DNA of 64,000 bases from Rhypophila decipiens (lineage: Eukaryota; Ascomycota; Sordariomycetes; Sordariales; Naviculisporaceae), in contig MU858100.1 of assembly GCA_033297075.1 (NCBI GenBank), positions 144,448 to 208,447 on the forward strand. The letters run 5' to 3'. The translations under genes and the position numbers were made by a program. Below are positions 56,721 through 64,000 of this stretch, piece by piece (the first letter of the stretch is position 1; every line of letters starts with the position of its first letter). Below the pieces are notes generated by a model that made no database searches, was not told the origin of the DNA, and saw nothing but the letters and a program-made list of their open reading frames with translations.

Positions 56721-58963
56721 ATGTTTAGAATCTGCGTCCTCGTTGTAACGGTGGCCGGTCTCTGTTCCTCGGAGGCCACCATCCCAGTCTCCCAACGCCG
56801 CAGTGTTGTTCGCTCATTCAATGTCAAACGAAATGCCAGCTCCGATTCGACGCCATTGCAAGTAGGCAACGGAAACTTTGCCTTTGGCGCCGATATCACT
56901 GGCTTGCAGACCTTCAAGCCATATGCTATCCTGTCGACTTGGGGCTGGCACAACTTTAGTCTTCCCACCGCCCCGGGCCAGACATCCATTGATGGTGCGT
57001 AGGTGAAATGAAACAAGATATCACGGTCGCCCCGGGGTACATGATCATAATGAGCTGACGCAGCTGGCAAAAAGACTTCACCGGGCTCCAGTGGTGGACC
57101 CATGATCGTCTTGTGACCTATAACCAGCCAAACCCAGGTCAGAACGACATCTCGACTTGGCTTATCCAAAACCCGCAGAGACTCAATTTGGGAAACATAG
57201 GCTTCAGCTTTGACACCTCGGACGTGACCGAAAATGATCTCCAGAACAAAACACAAGAGCTTGACCTCTGGGCAGGGAAGTTGTCCTCGTCGTTCGTATA
57301 CAATGGGTCCAAGGTAGACGTGGAAACCTGGGCAGATCCAGACTCGGATTCAATCGCTGTCACAGTCGAATCAGACCTGCTTCTAGGATCCCAGCTGGGT
57401 CTGTTCATTGATTTTCCTTATCCTAACCGGCTCAAGTTCAACGCCCCCTTTGTGGGTGTCTGGAACGAAACAGACCGCCACGAGACAACTTGCGAACAAA
57501 CATCACCCGGGTCGGCCACAATCAGACACCATCTGGGACAAACCACCTACTTCGTGACTCTCAAATGGAATATTCCGGGTCTCATTTCAGGGCCTAGCAA
57601 AGGGACCCATCGTTACCTGCTTTCTGCAAAGAGCAAGAGACTGGAACTGACTGCGACCTTTACCCCTGATCGACCTCCACATGACCGAGAGCACAAAGAG
57701 GTGGAGGAAGGCGCGCAAACAGCTCACAGGCCTCTTTCCAACATTCCATCAGCCTCCCGCACTTGGTGGTCCTCCTTTTGGAGCTCTGGCGCATTCATTG
57801 ACCTTTCCTCGGTGACTTCAAATCCCAACACCACCGAGCTCCAGCGTAGGATTGTCCTCTCCCAATACCTACTAGCAGTCAACTCGGCCTCATACAACCC
57901 TCCGCAGGAATCTGGCCTCGTAAACAACGGATGGTACGGCAAGTTCCACCTAGAAATGATCCTTTGGAACAGCCTCCCCTTCGCACGATGGAACCACTTC
58001 CCCCTCCTCTGGCGGAGCCTTCCCGACATATACAAGCGATTCCTGCCCTCGTCCATAACCCGTGCCCGTGACATGGGCTATTCCGGCGCTCGATGGGGCA
58101 AAATGACGGATCCCACCGGCCGCTCTGCTCCAGGAGAGATAAACTCGCTCCTGATCTGGCAACAGCCTCACCCCATGTACTTTGCCGAGACAGAATACCG
58201 ATCTTTCCCCAATCGCACCACTCTTGGACGATGGGACGACATCATCACCGAAACGGCCGACTACATGGCTTCATATGCCTACTTCAACTCCTCGACGGGT
58301 GTATATGACCTCGGCCCGCCCATGTACCCCGTATCAGAGAATACGAACCCCAACGCGACCCTGAACCCGACCTTTGAGCTGGCCTACTGGCGATTCGGGC
58401 TGGACATTGCGATCCGCTGGAAATCCCGGCTCAACCAGACGATTCCGCCAGCATGGCTGGTCGTGAGAGATAACATCGCGCCGTTACCCGTAATAAACAA
58501 CACATACGCCGTGTACGAAGGGATCCCGCAAATGTGGACCGACAACGCCACCGTAAATGACCACCCGGCCATGGCAGGAATCTACGGCCTCCTTCCGCCC
58601 CCGGCAAGCGGTCCTCCTCTAAACTTGACCATCCTCCAAAACACAGCGGCCAAGATCCATGACCTCTGGCTGCTGGAAGAATCCTACGGGTGGGACTTCG
58701 CCATGCTGGCCATGAACTCCCTCCGGCTGGGCGACGCAGCCCAAGCCATCGAGTACCTCTTGCATCCCATTTTCCAGTTCGACGACGCCGGGTATCCCGT
58801 GGGCGGATCACGCGTGCCGACGCCGTATTTTCCTAACTCTGCTGGCTTGTTGTTGGCCATGGCTATGATGGCTGGTGGTTGGGACGGTGCTGAGGGGAAG
58901 AAGCATTATTTCCCCGCTGGATGGGAAGCTGTTGAGGTTGATGGGTTTGTGAAGGCTATGTAA
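56721..58963 (+). CDS. secreted six-hairpin glycosidase-like protein
   Basis: Two exons: 56721-56998 and 57064-58963, giving 725 aa. The N-terminus MFRICVLVVTVAGLCSSEA is a cleavable signal peptide. The N-terminal third is beta-rich (VGNGNFAFGADITGLQTF, WGWHNFSLP), as in the beta-sandwich domain of GH65/GH95-type enzymes. The rest fits an (alpha/alpha)6 barrel: NNGWYGKFHLEMILWNSLPF and ARWNHFPLLWRSLPD, then LGRWDDIITETADYMASYA, GPPMYPVSENTNPNATLNPT, FELAYWRFGLDIAIRWK and ESYGWDFAMLAMNSLRLG. Several N-glycosylation sites (NAS, NKT, NGS, NRT, NNT) fit an extracellular enzyme. Substrate unknown; a plant or fungal cell-wall oligosaccharide is plausible. The donor is GTAGGT: an earlier GTGCGT donor would break the frame. 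Confidence 0.85.
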
Positions 58964-59667
58964 TTTTTTGTATAAACACTGAGTAGAAGCATAACCTTCA
59001 TTACGCGCAGTCGAGCTGAGTATGATATGAGCTGATTACAGAGTCATTCATGACGTGCTTCAAACTTACGTTATCGTCAGCGGCTGCTACGCGATTAGAC
59101 AAGTCAAGTAATAGCTTTTTTACGACGGGAGCTTGAAGGTCATGAAAAAAGAACCTGGAATATACAAGTGATCATGGATTGCAATGGCGCCAGGTGTCCG
59201 CCAACTGTGGGTTCCGTGGCTTTTCCAATGACAAGAAAAGTGGGCCTTGACCCAATGTTACCGGCTGGCGTTTGGTACCATCGGCCTTCGTACAGTGGCC
59301 GGCCGGTTTTCCATCCCATCTGTTGTAAATTGAAAGCCACTGACCTTTCTTCCGTCACAAAACTGTGGACAATCACTGCCCTGCTCCCACTTACACCATT
59401 GCACTTGGATCAAATCATGATCACCGCCTCTTTTGGAATATCTGCTCCTCTTGATCTCCATTAGACAGCAAGCAAGCTTACGAAAACCTCCCTCCTCTCC
59501 TGCCGCTAAGTATTCGTTTGGCGCTTGGTTGGCCGACATCTTGTTCTTTTCACACTTGCCTTTGAATCCATCCTGGAGCCTCCAAACCCTTCCGGCTGGG
59601 AGCGTCTGGAGTCCTTAATAACACCTGCTCCGCCGACCGTATCTCGTTCGAAAGCTAGAGCTCTGCC
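58964..59667. other. intergenic region
   Basis: About 0.7 kb with the 3' UTR of the secreted protein gene and the promoter and CT-rich leader of the Sds3-like gene. No supported gene or repeat. Confidence 0.5.
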
Positions 59668-61444
59668 ATGGCGAGCAACGACATCACCATGGCTGATGCG
59701 ACTGTCCCCCGACCCGACCGCCGCATGGCCGGCTCCCCCCCTCCAACCCAATCCAAGCGAGAAAAGCGCCGGCAGTTATTGAATGATCGTATTCACGCGC
59801 TTCAACAGTCGAAACCCCAAGACCAAATCTACCGCGAAAAGCTCCAGAAGATACAAATTGACACAAATCTGGTCATGCGGATCGACCCTTACGTTGATCG
59901 ACCTCTTGACGAATTCGAAGAGGACCAGGAGCGTCTACGACAGCTCAATGGAGATACAGACCCTAATTCGGCACCGCGAACGCTCCTCGAAATGGCTGGC
60001 CCTCGATTTGCCAGCTGGATGGAGAGAGTGCAAGATCTCGTCGAACAGCGTGACTTTGCTCTCACCAAATACAAGGTACTTTTCACTGCTCTCGTTTATC
60101 ACACCAGAATTGGCCCTAACTCGTTGGCTGTAGCTTGACTATGAAAAGAAAGTTGCCGAATACAACAGCGTCCACGCCTACAAGTTAGAGACTGCCAAGA
60201 GAGAACACCGAGCCCTTGCGCAAACCCTCCGCGACCGCTTGATCAACGCCATTACATCCAAGAAATTCCGCTTAAATAAGGAAAAGGAGGCTCTCGAGAT
60301 CTCAGAGGGGTCCGCACTCCTCTTACATCCCAACCAATTTAGTATCACAAATCCTGCGAGCCCTGGAGGCACGCACTCCAAAAGAGCCACTCGCTTGAGG
60401 CGAGAGATGGATGACATGACCACAATAGAAGGGAAGAAACGAAAGCGCAACAACGATGACGACGGCTCCCCGGCCCCGCAGCGCCGTGCTCTCGACCCTT
60501 CCAACACAACAGCGCTCTGGCAAACAGACCGCTTGGCTATGCGCAAGACCTCCGGGCCAATTTTCACCATTGACAAGCTCTTCACCGACAAGGAGCTCTC
60601 ACTAAACTACAATACTGCTGCTCTAGCCGCTCACAAATGGCTTCTGACACACAAACCCAAGTTTGACGAAAATGGACACCCCCTGCTATCACCTGATGGA
60701 AGTGATTCTGGCAACGGAGATCATGACGAGGACGGCTCCGATGTTCCATCCGCACCTATGATGGAACGGAACGTATCACATGCGACTAGGAGTGCCCGGG
60801 GCGGCAACAAAGAGAACCCCAACTTTACCGACGACAAGCTGATCGGCCTGGAGGCTCTCGCCAACTTCACCTTTCCCGGAAACTTTGAACGCATGGTTGG
60901 CGCTGATCCAAAGCTGCCACCGACCTTTCCTTCTACTTATGTCAAGGGACATACCAAACAATCGGACTTCAACACACCTACCGCCCTCGCTCCGGACGAC
61001 GTCAATGGCGATTGGATGGTGATGCAGACTCTGAAGCAGTATGACCAGGTTAACGGCGTCGGGGCAAACCTGTCGTCAGACAACGGCAGCCGGAGACTCC
61101 TGGAGGCCATGGCCCAACCACCACGAGCCGAGAAGTACGTTTCTTATCTTCAGGGTGACCGACCTGGAGAGAATGAAGTCAGAAAACGACTCGGACTGCC
61201 AATGGTGGTCGAGCTGAGCCAACAGTCGGATCAACCGGGTGGATCACAGGAGCCCGCAGTCATGGGGACGACATCCAAAACGGGACGGGCCGGCACGCCG
61301 GCCCACCAGTCGCCCGCTAAAGGATTCGGTGGCGTGGGAAGTTCGGCGCTCGGAGGTGTTTCTATGAGTCGGCAGTCTAGTGCGAACGGAGCGCCGATGA
61401 GCCGAAGTAGCAGCAGGAAGGGCCGGGCGACACGGGGAGGTTGA
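59668..61444 (+). CDS. Sds3-like subunit of a Sin3/Rpd3 histone deacetylase complex
   Basis: Two exons: 59668-60075 and 60134-61444, giving 572 aa. Sds3-like proteins hold together the Sin3-Rpd3 co-repressor that deacetylates histones. The conserved N-terminal coiled-coil region begins with SKREKRRQLLNDRIHAL and runs through DQIYREKLQKIQIDTNLVMR and IDPYVDRPLDEFEEDQERL. After the splice come YEKKVAEYNSVHAYKLETAK, NAITSKKFRLNKEKEALEIS, and the HPNQFSITNPASPGGTHSKR block that marks fungal members. KKRKRNNDDD is a clear nuclear localisation signal. The C-terminal half is Ser/Gly-rich and disordered, ending in SRSSSRKGRATRGG. The family name is from recognised pattern, not from a search; a related Dep1-type subunit is the main alternative. 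Confidence 0.8.
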
Positions 61445-62124
61445 GGGTCTGTGTCCCATAGCCCTCCCCGGTATCATCGGGCTAGGTCAGAATGACAAGT
61501 GGAATTCCCGGGGCGGTTTATTTATCTGGTGCGTCGGTTGTTTTTATGCCGACGTTCCGCTGGGCCGTGCCTGGCAATGCTCGGGTTCAAACGGCCTTCC
61601 TGTGCGAGGACCTACCGACTGGACACGGTTATTGTTGCATACGTGCAGCGTATGACAGGACATGACAGTTGTGGAACAGCTGTGGGTTAACATTTCACGG
61701 AATCAGAAATGGAGTGATATGGGATATGTTTATTTTTGATCCCTTCTTGGCTTGTAGAAAACCTCTATACCCAGGTTTGGATTTTTTCTTTTTTGTTGTT
61801 CTCATGCTCTCCTTACAAGGTTTCAGCATCATTGCGGTCCTGGGTATATCACATTTCAGGGTGTTTTGTTACTTTTCGTTCCATGTCATCATTGGGATCT
61901 GGTTTTTTTTGGGGGGGGTGGGGGGGGTGTGTTTTCTTCTGGACAAGGATAATGAACTGGTTGAACAAGGTGATGTATCTATTGTTTCTGTTATGAAAGC
62001 CTATTCAATTTCACTTTATAACCATTCATTGCTAAATTAAGTCTCTTAACGATTAAACGCCCCTGCTGCGCCATGCCTCAAACCCTGACCATTACAGACA
62101 ACAAGGCTGGTCTTGATGTACGTC
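61445..62124. other. convergent 3' region with a G-rich tract
   Basis: About 0.68 kb holding the 3' UTRs of the Sds3-like and AsaB-like genes. At 61903-61927 a T8 run is followed by G8-T-G8. No gene seen. Confidence 0.5.
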
Positions 62125-63048
62125 TCAAGGCCCAAAAACCAAAGCCCTAACCTCGATACTCTCCCGCCCCTCAGCATCAGGTCGCGTCCTAGGATCAGCA
62201 AACGCCGTGTGAGCCACCCGCCCTCCTTTCACCTGCGACCCTCCCTTTAACGAGTCACTATCGAAGCACTCGAGTAGGATCCTCTCGTCAGAAGTGATGC
62301 CGCTGATGTAATACCATTTCTGGCCGGGGTTGTACTTGATCGCCGCCGTCTGACCCACAAAGCCGCTGTTATAACGGTGCTGGACCGGGACGATGTCGTC
62401 ATCCGACAGAGTCGAGCTTGATGCAAATGCTAATGGGAAGGATTCTAGTGGATCCTTGTTGAGGGTTCGCCAGACGTTTATTATACGGTAGCGGGTATTT
62501 GCTAGCAGGTCTTCGGCCTCGGCCTCTGAGGAGGCATGGCGACGGACGCGGACTGCTGCGGAGACGGCGGTCTGGTCGATGTGTACTCTTTGCACTGGCG
62601 ACCGGGGAGCGGATGGATCTTGGCGGCGGATGGTGTGGTCGAATATGATTACCTTGTTTGAGCCAGGCACGTGCTTGAGGAGGAGGGATTCGATTTCTGG
62701 ATAGTAGGTTTCCTCGATTGAGGAGTTGGAGGTGAAGTCGATTGTGGAGGAGGAGGGGGGTTGGTTCTGGAGGACGGCGAAGGCGTCGTTGTCTAGGGTG
62801 AATGATGAGGCTCCTGAGTCGCGAACGTCGGAGATGGTGACTTGTTTTGGGGAGTCGGAGAAGTTTCGCTGGGGTAGGCCGGCTGGAGGTGTGTCTACGT
62901 GATTGAAGGGGGCGGAATTATCTGGGGGAGGAGCATAGAAGTTTAGGGTTGCTGTTACGGGGCCTCGGGGAGGCTGAGAGGTTTGCATTTCAACTTGGGT
63001 GGGTTGAGGCTTGCTGGTGGTTGTGGTGGTCGAGGCGGAGGTAGCCAT
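62125..63048 (-). CDS. AsaB/CmcJ-like oxygenase-fold enzyme
   Basis: A single exon of 307 aa. This fungal family, named for AsaB of an aspergillic acid cluster and related to CmcJ of cephamycin synthesis, contains hydroxylase/desaturase-like proteins with a 2-oxoglutarate dioxygenase-type fold, often in secondary-metabolite clusters. Typical motifs: VIIFDHTIRRQDPSAP, then PVQRVHIDQTAVSAAVRV with the HxD metal pair, RYRIINVWRTLNKDPLESFP, LAFASSSTLSDDDIVPV, KWYYISGITSDERILLECFD and GRVAHTAFADP with the distal His, ending RESIEVRALVFG. The metal-ligand pattern HxD...H is therefore complete. The N-terminal 45 residues are Thr/Ser/Pro-rich and disordered. No polyketide or peptide synthase lies beside it inside the window. 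It borders the repeat-rich right edge. Confidence 0.88.
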   Translation of the reverse strand: MATSASTTTTTSKPQPTQVEMQTSQPPRGPVTATLNFYAPPPDNSAPFNHVDTPPAGLPQRNFSDSPKQVTISDVRDSGASSFTLDNDAFAVLQNQPPSSSTIDFTSNSSIEETYYPEIESLLLKHVPGSNKVIIFDHTIRRQDPSAPRSPVQRVHIDQTAVSAAVRVRRHASSEAEAEDLLANTRYRIINVWRTLNKDPLESFPLAFASSSTLSDDDIVPVQHRYNSGFVGQTAAIKYNPGQKWYYISGITSDERILLECFDSDSLKGGSQVKGGRVAHTAFADPRTRPDAEGRESIEVRALVFGP

Positions 63049-63528
63049 GATGATTTATATATGAGGTCGACAGGTACCTAGTTGACGGTTTGGAACAGGT
63101 AAATATGACTGAGACGCCGGACAGTTTTGTCTCTGGTTCGGACTTTGTATTTATATAACTCTTGACGGATTGCAACTGATATATGAATGCTACGAGGATA
63201 TAAGAAACTGGTCGTTTTGAAGACGAGGATAAGATTCAGTATATATATACATAGGGGACTGCGTATTCAACAGATTCCGAGCAGAGGAATATCATATTGC
63301 CAAATGTTACTAAACAATGATGAATTTCAAATCACCCCAGATTTAGTACCTCTCTGGTCTTGAACCTAGCTAACGTTATGTCCCGCCTGTCATTGTCGTG
63401 ATCGGCGTGAAGCGATTCGCCAACAAATGGCGTCATGCACTGTGATACAGTACGTACAGCTTAAGGGCGCATACAGACGGTTGGATGCATCTGAAAGGCG
63501 TTCTCTCGGTATCCATCTGCAACGCTGT
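63049..63528. other. AsaB-like promoter region
   Basis: About 480 nt, AT-rich, carrying the promoter of the AsaB-like gene up to the MITE-like element. No gene seen. Confidence 0.5.
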
Positions 63529-63797
63529 CGCTAAAACCACCGTAAGCCTGGATAAAACCACCGTCTTGGCCTTCAATCTGGTATTATCAGATCAATACCA
63601 GTAAATACCTTAACAGGCTCGAATAAATACCTTAATAAGCTCGAATAAATACCTTAATAGGTTCAAATAAATACCTTAATAGGTTCGAATAAATGCCTTA
63701 ATAGGTTCGAATAAATGCCTTGACGGGCCCGAATAAATGCCTACCTTAGATTGAAGGCCACACGGTGGTTTTAGCCAGGCATATGGTGGTTTTAGCG
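63529..63797. mobile_element. MITE-like element with about 50-nt terminal inverted repeats
   Basis: The left arm (63529-63579) begins CGCTAAAACCACC and contains GATAAAACCACCGT and GGCCTTCAATCT. The right arm (63748-63797) is its near-perfect reverse complement: AGATTGAAGGCC, then ACGGTGGTTTTAGCC, ending GGTGGTTTTAGCG. Each arm itself contains the AAAACCACC motif twice. The 168-nt middle is mostly a 22-nt tandem array and cannot code for a transposase. Total length of about 270 nt with inverted ends fits a non-autonomous miniature element. No clean target-site duplication is visible, so the class is open. Confidence 0.7.
63600..63742 (+). repeat. 22-nt tandem array, about 6.5 copies
   Basis: Units of the form AATAAATACCTTAATAGGTTCG start at 63600, 63622, 63644, 63666, 63688 and 63710, with a partial at 63732, an exact 22-nt period. 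Copies 3-5 differ by one or two bases; the outer copies are more diverged. The array lies wholly between the inverted arms of the MITE-like element. Confidence 0.92.
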
Positions 63798-63835
63798 GCG
63801 GCGCCCAAGGTCGGGATCTCTAGGGGCCCCATAGG

Positions 63836-63877
63836 GCCACGGGTACCCGTGGCTCTAAAATTTCACGGGTACCCGTG
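63836..63877. repeat. twin palindromes, 14-mer repeated 26 nt apart
   Basis: GCCACGGGTACCCGTGGC (63836-63853) is a perfect 18-nt palindrome. Its 14-nt core CACGGGTACCCGTG occurs again at 63864-63877. The two copies are separated by a short TCTAAAATTT-type spacer, so the pair could also fold together. Confidence 0.85.
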
Positions 63878-64000
63878 TGCATTATGTAAGCCCGCTACCC
63901 ACCTTACATGTCTACAGTCGTAAAACCCCTTCCAAGTCCAAGTCACAACTGCAGTTGTTAAATCCTTGAATTCTCTATGCTAAACACTAACTATAATACA
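63878..64000. other. right edge of the window, no gene seen
   Basis: AT-rich sequence after the twin palindromes with no supported reading frame or repeat; together with the MITE-like element it suggests the window ends in repeat-derived DNA. Confidence 0.4.

Overview
This is a 64 kb stretch of nuclear DNA from a filamentous ascomycete fungus (Pezizomycotina, most likely a Sordariomycete). The evidence is the many short introns of about 50-300 nt with GTRNGT donors, CTAAC/CTGAC branch points and YAG acceptors, together with fungal-specific families: Byr4/Bfa1, Get5 with its fungal N-terminus, Atg37-like, Sds3-like, AsaB-like and fructosyl amine oxidase. I see no prokaryotic operons, CRISPR arrays, phage or intact autonomous transposon.

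Layout. 0-10 kb: the acidic C-terminus of a cut-off gene, an uncharacterised chromatin-like protein, mitochondrial Hsp60 and cofilin. 11-17 kb (minus): Get5 of the tail-anchored protein pathway and the septation/mitotic-exit GAP scaffold Byr4/Bfa1. 19-26 kb: XRCC4-like end-joining factor, a tRNA-like Pol III unit with GC-rich repeats, and a divergent aldo-keto reductase / SelO pair. 26-35 kb: a Puf3-type Pumilio protein, mitoribosomal mS33, an Rnt1-like RNase III followed by a decayed copy of its own tail, and an Atg37-like acyl-CoA-binding protein. 36-50 kb: an unknown 226-residue protein, complex I 78 kDa subunit, an unknown conserved protein, a mitochondrial PP2C phosphatase and a large GH63-like protein. 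50-64 kb: tRNA-Gly(GCC), ATP synthase OSCP, Mob1, a fructosyl amine oxidase-like flavoenzyme, a secreted six-hairpin glycosidase-like protein, an Sds3-like co-repressor subunit, an AsaB-like oxygenase, and at the right edge a MITE-like element with inverted repeats around a 22-nt tandem array.

Functional themes. Mitochondrial functions recur (Hsp60, mS33, complex I, OSCP, PP2C, SelO, and the Puf3 family known for mitochondrial mRNAs). Two members of the septation network, Byr4 and Mob1, lie 37 kb apart. These genes are not an operon; several pairs share divergent promoters. The least explained material is non-coding: the tRNA-like unit near 21.2 kb, the related 22-nt repeat arrays at 25.9 and 63.6 kb, the twin palindromes at 63.84 kb, and the duplicated RNase III tail. 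Exon boundaries were worked out by hand from splice signals, reading phase and protein continuity, with no transcript data.
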